The notes beneath the pieces were generated by a model, which saw nothing but the letters and a program-made list of their open reading frames with translations, did not search any database and was not told the origin of the DNA. A program made the position numbers and the translations under genes. A DNA stretch of 64,000 nt from positions 496,001 to 560,000 of the forward strand of contig NZ_QGGR01000002.1 of NCBI RefSeq assembly GCF_003148685.1, written 5' to 3'. Positions 24,812 to 33,397 of the stretch are shown here, piece by piece. This DNA is from Actinoplanes xinjiangensis. GTDB lineage: Bacteria > Actinomycetota > Actinomycetes > Mycobacteriales > Micromonosporaceae. Position 1 is the first letter of the stretch; each line of letters opens with the position of its first letter.

Positions 24812-25603
24812 ATGGCCATCGACTTTCAGCACCAGACCACCCTGATCACCGGCGCGAGCTCCGGGCTCGGAGCCCTCTTCGCCCGGCGCCTGGCCGCCCG
24901 CGGTTCCGGCCTGGTGCTCGTCGCCCGGCGCACCGACCGGCTGGAGCACCTGGCCGCCGAGCTGTCCGGGGTCCCCGTCACGGTGATCGGCATGGACCTG
25001 GCCCAGCCGGGCGCGGGGGCGAAACTCGCCGCCGCGGTGGCCGAGCGCGGCATCACGGTGACCAGCCTGATCAACAACGCCGGATTCGGCACGCACGGGC
25101 TGTTCCACGAGGCCGATCCGCAGCGCGTCACCGACGAGATCACGCTCAACGTCACGTCGCTCACCGAGATCACCCGGGCGTTCATCGAGCCGCTCCGGGC
25201 GCACGGCCGCGGGGTGCTGGTCAACGTGGCGAGCATCGTCGGTTACCAGCCGAGCCCGACCCTCGCGGTCTACGCGGCGACGAAGGCGTTCGTCCTCAGC
25301 TTCACCGAGGCACTCTGGGCCGAGTCACGCGGCACCGGGCTCACGGTGATGGCCCTGTCGCCGGGGGCCACCGCGACCGAGTTCTTCGACGTGGCCGGCC
25401 AGGGCGCCGACGGCGGGACCGCGCGGATGCGTCCCGAGACCGTCGTCGACCTGGCCATCAAGGCCCTGGACCGGCGCAACCCGCCGGCCAGCCTGATCAC
25501 CGGCGCCCGCAACCGGGTCATGGTGGGCGCCGGCCGGCTGGCCGGGCGGCGGATCACCCTGGCCGCGCTCGGCGCGATGATGCGTCAGACCGCGCGGCGA
25601 TAG
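24812..25603 (+). CDS. Short-chain dehydrogenase/reductase (SDR)
   Basis: A 263-residue classical SDR. It has the cofactor motif TGASSGLGALFARRLAARG near residue 12, the structural NNAGFG motif, catalytic Ser in NVASIVGYQP, and Tyr/Lys in YAATKAFVLSF. The C-terminal AGRLAGRRITLAALGAMM resembles the DltE/YqjQ group of acyl-chain oxidoreductases. The ATG at 24812 is used rather than one nine codons upstream, because the -10 box TAGCGT is 7 bp before it. Controlled by the divergent TetR gene. Overlaps the convergent GH13 gene by 19 bp. The substrate (probably a lipophilic alcohol or ketone) is unknown. Confidence 0.9.
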   Translation: MAIDFQHQTTLITGASSGLGALFARRLAARGSGLVLVARRTDRLEHLAAELSGVPVTVIGMDLAQPGAGAKLAAAVAERGITVTSLINNAGFGTHGLFHEADPQRVTDEITLNVTSLTEITRAFIEPLRAHGRGVLVNVASIVGYQPSPTLAVYAATKAFVLSFTEALWAESRGTGLTVMALSPGATATEFFDVAGQGADGGTARMRPETVVDLAIKALDRRNPPASLITGARNRVMVGAGRLAGRRITLAALGAMMRQTARR

Positions 25604-27273
25604 ACCACCGCCTGCCAGGGCGCCAGGGTCAGGTGGGTGCGCGGCTCGTCCAGGTTGGTCAGCAGCAGCTCGGCACCGTCCCAGCCGTCGATCGCGGCGT
25701 GCGCCTCCACCCCGGAGAAGTTGCCGATCACCAGTAGCTCGGTGCCGCCGAGACGGCGGGTGAAGGCGTACAGGCGCTCGTCGTCGGGCAGCAGCATGGT
25801 GAAGTCCCCGCCGGCCACCGCGGGTTCGGTCTTCCGCAGCTCGATGAGCCGGCGGTAGTAGTGGAAGACCGAGTCCGGGTCGGCACGCTGCGCGTGAGCG
25901 TTGATCTCCCGGTGGTTCGGGTTGACCGGCAGCCAGGGTGTGCCGGTGGAGAAGCCGCCGTTCGGCGAGTCGTCCCACTGCATCGGCGTCCGGGCGTTGT
26001 CCCGGCCGCGGGCCCGCAGGACCGTCAGGACCTCCTCCGGGGTACGCCCCTCGAGCTCCACCGCCTGCCGGTATTGACCCAGCGCCTCGATGTCACGGAA
26101 CTCGTCGATCCCGCCGAACGGGTAGTTCGTCATGCCGAGTTCCTCGCCCTGGTACACGTACGGCGTGCCGCGGTGCAGGTGCAGGACGGTGCCGAGCATC
26201 TTCGCCGAGGCGGCCCGGTGGGCGGGGCTGTCGTCGCCGTACCGGGAGACGACCCGCGGCTGGTCGTGGTTGTTCCAGTAGAGGCTGTTCCACCCGGCCT
26301 CGGCGAGCCCCGCCTGCCACCGCCCGAGGATCGCCTTGAGCTGGGTGAGCTGCAGCGGGACGAGCCGCCACGGGTCCGGCCCGCGGTCCACCCAGACGTG
26401 GTCGAACTGGAACACCATGTCGACCTCGCGCCGGTCCGGGTCGGTGTGCAGGATCGCCTCGTCGACCGTGACACCGGGCATCTCGCCCACGGTCAGCAGC
26501 CCGTCGCGGCCCTCGAAGACCTCCCGGTGCATCTCCTGGAGGAACTCGTGCAGGCGGGGCCCGCCGATGAAGGCGGCCGAGCCGTCGGCGTACGCGGATC
26601 CGGCGTTCAGTCGCCCGTCCGGCAGGGACACGTCCTTGGAGATCATGTTGATGACGTCCATCCGGAAGCCGTCCACACCCCGGTCCAGCCACCAGCGCAT
26701 CATCGCGTAGACCGCCTGCCGGACCTCCGGGTTCTCCCAGTTGAGGTCGGGCTGCTTGGCCGAGAACAGGTGCAGGTAGTACTCACCGGTCTTCTCGTCG
26801 AACTGCCAGGCCGAACCGCCGAAGACAGAGCCCCAGTTGGTGGGCTCGGCGCCGGGCGTGCCCGGTTGCATGCCGGGACGGGCGGGCCGCCACCAGTACC
26901 AGTCCCGTTTCGGGTTGTCGGTGGACGACCGGCTCTCCAGGAACCACGGATGCTCGTCGGAGCTGTGGTTCACCACCAGGTCCATGATGATCTTCATGCC
27001 CCGCTCGTGGGCACCGGCCAGCAGCTCGTCGAAGGTCGCCAGGTCACCGAAGAGCGGCTCGATGTCCTGGTAGTCGCTGATGTCGTAGCCGTTGTCGTCC
27101 TGCGGGGACGGGTAGACCGGGGACAGCCAGAGCACGTCGGCGCCCAGCTCGGCCAGGTGGTCGAGGTGGTCGATGATGCCGCGCAGGTCGCCCATGCCGT
27201 CGCCGTCGGAGTCCGCGAAGCTGCGCGGGTAGATCTGGTAGACGACCGACTTCTTCCACCACGAATCCGTCAT
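25585..27273 (-). CDS. GH13 alpha-glucosidase / oligo-1,6-glucosidase
   Basis: A 562-residue cytosolic enzyme. The (beta/alpha)8 barrel has region I (DLVVNHSSDEHPWF), the nucleophile in DGFRMDVINMI, the acid/base Glu in TVGEMPG and region IV WNNHDQPRVVSRYG. It should hydrolyse short alpha-glucosides such as isomaltose, maltose or trehalose-6-phosphate; subfamily cannot be settled by eye. The C-terminal beta domain starts near residue 480. It is divergent from the glycosyltransferase operon at 27347, with ACCACGTGGT (27322-27331) between them. Length and motif set are normal for the family. Confidence 0.93.
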   Translation of the reverse strand: MTDSWWKKSVVYQIYPRSFADSDGDGMGDLRGIIDHLDHLAELGADVLWLSPVYPSPQDDNGYDISDYQDIEPLFGDLATFDELLAGAHERGMKIIMDLVVNHSSDEHPWFLESRSSTDNPKRDWYWWRPARPGMQPGTPGAEPTNWGSVFGGSAWQFDEKTGEYYLHLFSAKQPDLNWENPEVRQAVYAMMRWWLDRGVDGFRMDVINMISKDVSLPDGRLNAGSAYADGSAAFIGGPRLHEFLQEMHREVFEGRDGLLTVGEMPGVTVDEAILHTDPDRREVDMVFQFDHVWVDRGPDPWRLVPLQLTQLKAILGRWQAGLAEAGWNSLYWNNHDQPRVVSRYGDDSPAHRAASAKMLGTVLHLHRGTPYVYQGEELGMTNYPFGGIDEFRDIEALGQYRQAVELEGRTPEEVLTVLRARGRDNARTPMQWDDSPNGGFSTGTPWLPVNPNHREINAHAQRADPDSVFHYYRRLIELRKTEPAVAGGDFTMLLPDDERLYAFTRRLGGTELLVIGNFSGVEAHAAIDGWDGAELLLTNLDEPRTHLTLAPWQAVVYRRAV

Positions 27274-27321
27274 TCGTCTTCTCTAACACGAGAACGCTCC
27301 GCTCACCGGCGATGCATACTG

Positions 27322-27331
27322 ACCACGTGGT
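27322..27331. promoter_or_regulatory. Short palindrome between the GH13 gene and the glycosyltransferase operon
   Basis: ACCACGTGGT is a perfect 10-bp palindrome in the 73-bp divergent gap, just after a CATACT box at 27314. It may be an operator shared by the two divergent units, but a 10-bp palindrome is weak evidence. Confidence 0.3.
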
Positions 27332-27346
27332 AATGGCCGAAAGATC

Positions 27347-28357
27347 ATGTTTGTCATGAAGATCGCATTGCTGGGGCCCATCGCGTGGCGCACGCCGCCG
27401 CGGCACTACGGCCCGTGGGAGCTGATCACCAGCCTGCTGGCCGATGGACTGGTCGCGCGCGGGGTCGACGTGACGCTCTTCGCGACCCTCGACTCGGTCA
27501 CCGGCGCCGCCCTCGACGGGGTGGTCCCCACCGGGTACGAGGAGAGCGACGAGATCGACGGCCGGGTGTGGGAGGCCATCCACGTCAGCCACGCGCTGGA
27601 GCGGTCCGGCGAGTTCGACCTGATCCACAATCACCTGGACTGGCTGCCGCTGGCCTTCTCGGCGCACTGCCGGACCACGATGCTGACCACCGTGCACGGC
27701 TTCTCCGGGCGCAACATCCTGCCGGCGTACCAGCGGGCCCGGTCGCACTTCGTGTCGATCTCGGACAGCGACCGCTCCCCCGACCTGGACTACCTGGCCA
27801 CCGTGCACCACGGGGTGGACCTCTCCGGCCTGCCGTTCCACGCCGACGGCGGCGACGACCTGATCCTGTTCGGCCGGATCCACCCGGACAAGGGCACCGA
27901 CATCGCCATCGAGATCGCGCGGCGGGCCGGACGAGGGCTGGTGATGTGCGGAATCGTGCAGGACCGGGACTATTTCGCCGAACGTGTCGAACCCCTGATC
28001 GACGGCGAGCGGGTCGTCTATCTCGGCTCGGTCGGCCCGGACGAGCGCGGCACCATTCTCGGATCGGGAGCGGCGCTGTTGCACCCGATCCGGTTCGCCG
28101 AGCCGTTCGGGCTCTCCGTGGTGGAGTCGATGGCCTGCGGGACGCCCGTCATCGCGTACCGGAAGGGGTCCATGCCGGAGGTCGTCGACGAGGGTGTCAC
28201 CGGGCGCCTGGTCGACTCGGTGGACGAGGCCGTTGCCGCAGTGCAAGGTATCGCGGAGATCGACCGGGCCGCGTGCTCGGCGCGTGCCCGGGAACGCTTC
28301 TCGGCGGATCGGATGGTCGAGGAGTACCTGACGATTTACCGAAAAATCATCAGTTGA
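27347..28357 (+). CDS. Glycosyltransferase family 4 protein
   Basis: A 336-residue GT-B glycosyltransferase without signal or membrane span. The N-terminal domain starts KIALLGPIAWRTPPRHYGPW. The donor domain has the EX7E-type motif in AEPFGLSVVESMACGTPVIAY, a GT4 hallmark. ATG 27347 is used; a second ATG at 27356 is equally possible. It is the first gene of a run leading to a second glycosyltransferase, a toroid protein and a GH130 enzyme, so it probably transfers a nucleotide-activated hexose into the same glycan. Donor and acceptor are unknown. Confidence 0.9.
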   Translation: MFVMKIALLGPIAWRTPPRHYGPWELITSLLADGLVARGVDVTLFATLDSVTGAALDGVVPTGYEESDEIDGRVWEAIHVSHALERSGEFDLIHNHLDWLPLAFSAHCRTTMLTTVHGFSGRNILPAYQRARSHFVSISDSDRSPDLDYLATVHHGVDLSGLPFHADGGDDLILFGRIHPDKGTDIAIEIARRAGRGLVMCGIVQDRDYFAERVEPLIDGERVVYLGSVGPDERGTILGSGAALLHPIRFAEPFGLSVVESMACGTPVIAYRKGSMPEVVDEGVTGRLVDSVDEAVAAVQGIAEIDRAACSARARERFSADRMVEEYLTIYRKIIS

Positions 28358-28371
28358 TTAGCTAGATCTTG

Positions 28372-28400
28372 TTAACGTCGCAATGTGAATTGCGCGTTAA
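28372..28400. repeat. Imperfect inverted repeat between the two glycosyltransferase genes
   Basis: TTAACGTCGCAAT (28372-28384) and ATTGCGCGTTAA (28389-28400) pair with one extra base, loop of 4 nt. It begins 14 bp after the first stop. There is no T-run, so it could be a weak terminator or an operator for an internal promoter. This 158-bp gap is otherwise AT-richer than its surroundings. Confidence 0.5.
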
Positions 28401-28515
28401 ACGGACCGAATTCCTGGACCGTGTTTGCGCCGCTCACCCGCGGTGTACGGCACCGTGCCCGCGCGCTGAGTCCGTGCTGCGGGTAGGCAGCCCGGCCGAG
28501 GAGAAAGGCCCAGTC

Positions 28516-29670
28516 ATGCCCGCGACATACGGGTTTTTGAGCACCTATCCCCCCACTCAATGCGGTTTGGCGACATTCAATGCGGCTCTCGCCACACATC
28601 TCACCGGCGGCGCCGGCGGATCCGGAGTGGTACGGCTGTTCGCCGGCGACAGCACCAGTGGCGGGATCGCGCTCGACCGGGCCGCACCACGGGTCGTGCA
28701 CACGTGGCACACCGACCGCCCCGGTGGCTGGGTCGCCGCCGCCACCGCACTGAACCGCTTCGACACCGCGATCATCCAGCACGAGTACGGCATCTATCCC
28801 GGTGACGCCGGCGCCGAGGTGCTGCCGGTCCTGCGCGCGCTGCGGATCCCGTCCATCGTGGTGCTGCACACCGTCCTCACCCAGCCCGACCCGCTCCAGC
28901 GCGACGTCCTGGAACAGATCGCCGCGGCCGCCGACGCCGTGGTGACCATGACGGACACCGCCCGGCAGCGGCTCACCACCTACTACGACGTCAACCCGCG
29001 CAAGATCACGGTGATCCCGCACGGCGCCGCCAGCCACACCGGCACCCCCCGCGAGGACCACGACCGGCCGCACCTGCTCACCTGGGGACTGCTCGGGCCG
29101 GGCAAGGGCATCGAATGGGCGCTGCGGTCACTGGCGCACCTCCACGACCTGGAGCCGCGCCCGCTCTACACCGTCGCCGGGCGCACCCATCCCAAGGTGC
29201 TCGAACAGCAGGGCGACGTCTACCGGGACTCGCTCAAGGAACTCGCCGCCGAACTGGGCGTCGCCGACAGTGTGCAATGGTCGGACGTCTACCTGGAACC
29301 GGCCGGCCTGTCCCGGCTGATCCGCTCGGCCGACGCGGTGGTGCTGCCGTACGACTCCACCGAGCAGGTCACCTCCGGAGTCCTGATCGAGGCGGTCGCC
29401 GCCGGGGTGCCGGTGGTCGCCACCGAGTTCCCGCATGCGGTGGAACTGCTCGCGGACGGGCCCGGTCTGCTCGTACCCCATCAGGATCCGGAGGCGATGG
29501 CGATCGCCATCCGTCACGTGCTCGCCGAGCCGGGCCTTCCCGGCCGCCTGGCCGGGCTGTCCGGTGGCCCGACCCTGCGCTGGCCCGCGGTGGCCGCGCG
29601 GTACCAGTCGCTCGCCGCCCGTCTGATCTCCGACCGCCGGCCGCTCGCGGCCGCGACGATCCCCGCCTAG
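28516..29670 (+). CDS. GT4-type glycosyltransferase
   Basis: A 384-residue GT-B enzyme. Strong GAGGAGAAAGG lies 8 nt before the ATG at 28516. It opens with a Pro-rich PATYGFLSTYPPTQCGLATF. HEYGIYPGDAG is followed by the donor domain (LLTWGLLGPGKGIEWALR, STEQVTSGVLIEAVAAGVP with the Glu pair). Similar proteins lie next to GH130 genes in actinobacteria. No membrane segment is present; it would act in the cytosol on a nucleotide-sugar donor. It ends 2 bp before the next ATG, showing tight coupling to the toroid protein. Confidence 0.9.
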   Translation: MPATYGFLSTYPPTQCGLATFNAALATHLTGGAGGSGVVRLFAGDSTSGGIALDRAAPRVVHTWHTDRPGGWVAAATALNRFDTAIIQHEYGIYPGDAGAEVLPVLRALRIPSIVVLHTVLTQPDPLQRDVLEQIAAAADAVVTMTDTARQRLTTYYDVNPRKITVIPHGAASHTGTPREDHDRPHLLTWGLLGPGKGIEWALRSLAHLHDLEPRPLYTVAGRTHPKVLEQQGDVYRDSLKELAAELGVADSVQWSDVYLEPAGLSRLIRSADAVVLPYDSTEQVTSGVLIEAVAAGVPVVATEFPHAVELLADGPGLLVPHQDPEAMAIAIRHVLAEPGLPGRLAGLSGGPTLRWPAVAARYQSLAARLISDRRPLAAATIPA

Positions 29671-29672
29671 GC

Positions 29673-30755
29673 ATGGCGCAGACCCTGCGGCTGATCCCGC
29701 CGCCCGTCCAGTTGCGTGACATCCCCGAACCCCGCTGGGACCACGTGTTCCGGCTCTCCGACGACACCGGGCTGCTCGAGCACGCCCGCAACGCGATCGC
29801 CCGGCGCGAGCACGGCTACTGCGTCGACGACGTGTCCCGCGGCCTGCTGATGGCCGCGCGCGAACCCCGGCCCTGGCCCGAACTGGTCCGGCAGGCCGAG
29901 CGCTACCTGGCGTTCCTCACCCACGCGCAGGGGCCGGACGGCGCCTTCCGCAACCGGATGAGCTACGAGCGCCGGTGGACCGACGAGCCGTCACTCGGCG
30001 ACTGGTGGGGCCGGGCCATGTGGGGACTCGGCACCGCCGCCGCCCGCGGCCCGTCCGGATGGATCCGGCGGGAGGCGATGAACGCGTTCCGGCAGGGCCT
30101 GCAGTCCCGGTCGAGCTGGCCGCGGGCGATGGCGTTCGCCGGGCTGGGCGCCGCCGAGGTGCTGCGCACCGGGCCGTACGACCCGGCCGTCGCGGAACTG
30201 CTCGGCGACGCCGCCACCGTCATCGGGGCGCCCGGTCCCGACCCGGAGTGGGTGTGGCCGGAACCCGAACTCACCTACGCCAACCCGTCGGTCGCCGAGG
30301 TGGTGATCGCCGCCGGGGACCTGCTCGGCGACGAGGGCCTGCTGACCGACGGGCTCCGGATGCTGTCCTGGCTCTGCCTGATGCAGGAGAGGCAGGGCCA
30401 CCTCTCCACCGTCCCGGTCGGCGGCTGGCGGCCCGGCGAGCCGCGGCATCGGTTCGATCAGCAGCCGATCGAGGCGGCGGCCACCGCGGACGCCTGCGCC
30501 ACGGCCGCCGCGGTCACCGGCGACGAACACTGGGACGCCCCGCTCTTCCAGGCGATCACCTGGTTTTTCGGGGACAATGACACCGGAACGATGATGTACG
30601 ACCCGGAGACTGGCGGATGTTATGACGGATTGACGGCCAATGGTCCTAATCTGAACCAAGGAGCCGAATCCACCCTCGCGCTCGTCTCCACGCTGCAGCA
30701 CGCACGCACGCTGACGAGCCGGAGCGCGACCCGACCCTCAGGCGGCCTAGCGTGA
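29673..30755 (+). CDS. Alpha/alpha-toroid protein of a glycosyltransferase/GH130 cluster
   Basis: A 360-residue cytosolic protein, almost all alpha-helical, with conserved aromatic/acidic blocks: DDVSRGLLMAAREPRPWPEL, DGAFRNRMSYERRWTDEPS, GDWWGRAMWGLG, LTYANPSVAEVV and DQQPIEAAATADACATAA. The pattern fits an (alpha/alpha)6 toroid as in glycoside hydrolases and phosphorylases. I cannot name a family. GDNDTGTMMYDPETGGCYDG near the end looks like an active-site or metal loop. It starts 2 bp after the glycosyltransferase stop and overlaps the GH130 start (GTGA, 30752-30755), so it belongs to one pathway with them. Confidence 0.8.
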   Translation: MAQTLRLIPPPVQLRDIPEPRWDHVFRLSDDTGLLEHARNAIARREHGYCVDDVSRGLLMAAREPRPWPELVRQAERYLAFLTHAQGPDGAFRNRMSYERRWTDEPSLGDWWGRAMWGLGTAAARGPSGWIRREAMNAFRQGLQSRSSWPRAMAFAGLGAAEVLRTGPYDPAVAELLGDAATVIGAPGPDPEWVWPEPELTYANPSVAEVVIAAGDLLGDEGLLTDGLRMLSWLCLMQERQGHLSTVPVGGWRPGEPRHRFDQQPIEAAATADACATAAAVTGDEHWDAPLFQAITWFFGDNDTGTMMYDPETGGCYDGLTANGPNLNQGAESTLALVSTLQHARTLTSRSATRPSGGLA

Positions 30756-32233
30756 CAGCAACGGTGAACACGACCGACATCACCCGTCACAACATCACCA
30801 TGGCGCCGGACGGTCGGCGCGTCGTCATCAAACTGTTCGTCCCCGGTGAGGACGCACACTCGATCCACAACCGGGCGTCCAGCCTGATCGAGCGGATCCT
30901 GCAACTCGACGAGGCCGACATCAACGCGCTCCTCGACGACGTGCTGAACCGTTTCGCCGGACGGCACCACGACATCCTCGGCGTCTTCCAGCACCACTAC
31001 GAGGTCGTCCAGCATCGCGTGCCCACCGAGATCGAGTTGTCACCGGCCGCACGGACGCTGATCGGCGCATACTTCAGCCACGAGTTCTCGGTCGAGGCGG
31101 CCGCCCTGTGCAACCCGTCGATGGTCCCGCACCCGGACCAGAGCGAGTTGCTCCCCGGCGAACTACGGGTGGCGATCAGCCTGCGCCAGATCGGCGAAGG
31201 GCACATCTCGTCGATCGGCTTCTGCAGCGCCATCCTCGGGCCCGGCGTAGCGATCCGGCTGGAGGACCGCGACGGCCCCCTGATGATCGGGCAGCGGGTG
31301 GGTGCCAAACACATGCGGCACCAGCTGTGCGCGGCGCTGGCCGAGGAGGAGATCGACAACGAGGCATCGGCGTACGTGGTGTCCGCGCTGCCGGAACGCT
31401 ACGACGACCACGAGTTCGAGGAGATCCTCGGGCACCTGCCGTCCGAGTTGCTCGCCCGGCCGACCACACCGACCGCGCTGGAGGCGATCCGGCGCATCGT
31501 CGGGGCCGACTACGCGGTCACCTTCCCGGCCACCATCCCGATGCATCAGCGGGTGCTGTGGCCGTCCACCCCGACCGAGTCACGGGGCATGGAGGACGCC
31601 CGCTTCGTGCAGGTCCAGGACCCGGACGGGCGGACGGCGTACCAGGCCACGTACACCGCCTACGACGGTTTCAACATCGCCGGCCGGGTGATCTTCACCC
31701 GGGACCTGCGGCACTTCGAGGTCACCACGCTGCACGGGCCGGCCGCCCGCAACAAGGGCATGGCCCTGTTCCCGCGCTACATCAACGGCCGGAAGTACGC
31801 GCTGTGCCGGTCCGACGGGGAGACCCTGGGCCTCAGCGTCCGCGACGAGCAGCACCGGTGGCAGCACGTCGGGCCGGTGCTCGTCCCGCACCGCGGCTGG
31901 GACCTCATCCAGGTCGGCAACTGCGGCTCACCGATCGAGACCGAGGCCGGGTGGCTGGTACTCACCCACGGTGTCGGGCCGATGCGCCGCTACGCCATCG
32001 GGGCCATGCTCCTCGACCTGGAGGACCCCTCGCGGGTGATCGCCGACCTGCCGCAGGGCCTGATCGACCCCGACGAGATCGAGCGTGAGGGGTACGTGCC
32101 GAACGTGCTCTACTCGTGCGGCGGGCTCGTGCACGAGGGGCGGTTCTGGCTGCCGTACGCCTCCAGCGACGTCCGGATCAGTTTCGCCAGCATGCCCCTC
32201 GACCGTCTGCTCCACCGCATGCAGCCGGTCTGA
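30752..32233 (+). CDS. GH130 family glycoside phosphorylase-like enzyme
   Basis: A 493-residue five-bladed beta-propeller enzyme with an N-terminal extension of about 170 residues. Family marks are ESRGMEDARFVQV (catalytic/phosphate region), NKGMALFPRYINGRKYAL and NCGSPIETEAGWLVLTHG, with a late PYASSDVRISFASM. Known GH130 enzymes phosphorolyse or hydrolyse beta-mannosides. Placed after two glycosyltransferases and a toroid protein, it could degrade or build an intracellular beta-mannan-type oligomer; that is inference. GTG 30752 overlaps the upstream stop by 4 bp. The next gene is convergent, separated by palindromic copy B. Confidence 0.9.
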   Translation: MTATVNTTDITRHNITMAPDGRRVVIKLFVPGEDAHSIHNRASSLIERILQLDEADINALLDDVLNRFAGRHHDILGVFQHHYEVVQHRVPTEIELSPAARTLIGAYFSHEFSVEAAALCNPSMVPHPDQSELLPGELRVAISLRQIGEGHISSIGFCSAILGPGVAIRLEDRDGPLMIGQRVGAKHMRHQLCAALAEEEIDNEASAYVVSALPERYDDHEFEEILGHLPSELLARPTTPTALEAIRRIVGADYAVTFPATIPMHQRVLWPSTPTESRGMEDARFVQVQDPDGRTAYQATYTAYDGFNIAGRVIFTRDLRHFEVTTLHGPAARNKGMALFPRYINGRKYALCRSDGETLGLSVRDEQHRWQHVGPVLVPHRGWDLIQVGNCGSPIETEAGWLVLTHGVGPMRRYAIGAMLLDLEDPSRVIADLPQGLIDPDEIEREGYVPNVLYSCGGLVHEGRFWLPYASSDVRISFASMPLDRLLHRMQPV

Positions 32234-32291
32234 CACCCGTACCTCTCGGCGATCTTGGGGATTGCGGTGACACCAGCCCGGCGGAAGTTGC

Positions 32292-32348
32292 CCGGCTGGT
32301 CGTCACCGCTGTCTCAGAGGCTCTGAGACAGCGGTGACAGCCAGCCCG
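32292..32348. repeat. Palindromic repeat element, intergenic copy B
   Basis: TCACCGCTGTCTCAGAG (32303-32319) and CTCTGAGACAGCGGTGA (32321-32337) form a 17-bp perfect stem with a 1-nt hinge, framed by GGCTGG (32294-32299) and CCAGCC (32341-32346). It matches copy A at 7215. It stands 6 bp beyond the stop (32353) of a minus-strand methyltransferase and about 58 bp after the convergent GH130 stop, so it may also act as a two-way terminator. Confidence 0.85.
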
Positions 32349-32352
32349 TGGC

Positions 32353-33177
32353 TCACGCCTTGGTGCCGACCACCACCCAGATGGTGAGGACCGCGAGGAA
32401 CGTGCCGCTCTGCCCGGCCGCGTCGACACAGGCCAGCCACTCGTCGCGCAAGCCGGGCGGGGTGGCCCAGGCATCCGCCGGCACCCGCGGATTGACCATC
32501 GGAAGCACCACCGCAGCCGACGCCGGGCTCGCGAACAGACAGGTCACCGGCGTCGCCACCACGTCGCGCAGGCCGGCCCCCACCAGCCGGCGGCGCAACG
32601 TGCGGCCCATGTCGAACTGCCTCGGAGTGAAATGGCCGGTCACGTGTGCCATCACCACCGCACCCAGGCCGCCCGGCATCCCGTCGAAGGCCAGCGAACC
32701 CCAGTCGGTGTCGACCAGACAGATCCGGCCGCCCGGCCGGGTCACCCGGAGCAGCTCACCGATCGTCCGGTCGGCGTCGTCGACATGCTGGAGCACCCGC
32801 TCGCACCACACCCCGTCGACGCTGTCGCCGGGCATGTCGAGCGCCGCCACGTCCCCGGTCAGGTAGCGCACGTTGCTGCCGTCGTGCCGGTCCACCGCGG
32901 CCGCCGTCACCGCCGACGAGTGATCGACCGCCAGGACCTCGCCGTCGGCACCCACCCGGGCGGCCAGCACCCGGGCCACCTCGCCGCTGCCGGAACCCGC
33001 GTCGAGCAGCCGCTGACCGGTCATCGGGCGCAGCATCTCGAGGGCCACCCGGCGGACCCGCTGGATCTCCGGATGCCGGCCCATCTCGGTGAGGGCATCG
33101 AGGACGATTTCTGACATCTGGGCGGAGAGGCCGTCGATGTCGGAAAAGGGCGTCCGGTCCTTCTGCGCGGGTTCCAT
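32353..33177 (-). CDS. SAM-dependent methyltransferase
   Basis: A 274-residue class I methyltransferase. Motif I is LLDAGSGSGEVARVLAARVG near residue 60, motif II/III VLAVDHSSAVTAAAVDR, acidic strand GDVAALDMPGDSVDGVWCER, and motif post-I LVDTDWGSLAFD. It resembles UbiE/arsenite-type relatives but has no Cys set diagnostic for arsenite. The ATG at 33177 is chosen over a TTG five codons upstream. The N-terminal 30 residues have no membrane span. Stand-alone gene, convergent with the GH130 operon; palindromic copy B abuts its 3' end. Substrate unknown. Confidence 0.88.
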   Translation of the reverse strand: MEPAQKDRTPFSDIDGLSAQMSEIVLDALTEMGRHPEIQRVRRVALEMLRPMTGQRLLDAGSGSGEVARVLAARVGADGEVLAVDHSSAVTAAAVDRHDGSNVRYLTGDVAALDMPGDSVDGVWCERVLQHVDDADRTIGELLRVTRPGGRICLVDTDWGSLAFDGMPGGLGAVVMAHVTGHFTPRQFDMGRTLRRRLVGAGLRDVVATPVTCLFASPASAAVVLPMVNPRVPADAWATPPGLRDEWLACVDAAGQSGTFLAVLTIWVVVGTKA

Positions 33178-33397
33178 CCCGCAATTGTTCAACGCTGAAC
33201 CGCCGATCGGCCGTCCCGGTCATCCATCCGACAGGGGCGGTACCTGCTCTTTCGCTAGATCAAGCCACGGTTGTGCGCGATCCGCACACGTTCCGGCCGC
33301 GAAATCAATCCGTACGCTCAGTGATGTCTTGCGCATCACAGGTCACCGGTGAAATCAGTGGCAACAGGCCGGCAACCGATGTGTAAAACTTCCGGAC

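Noticed and set aside
13904..25603. Natural-product gene cluster around the BTAD regulator
   Set aside because: Methyltransferase, reductase, monooxygenase remnant and SDR are present, but no PKS, NRPS, terpene or RiPP core gene; different strands and separate regulators argue against a cluster.
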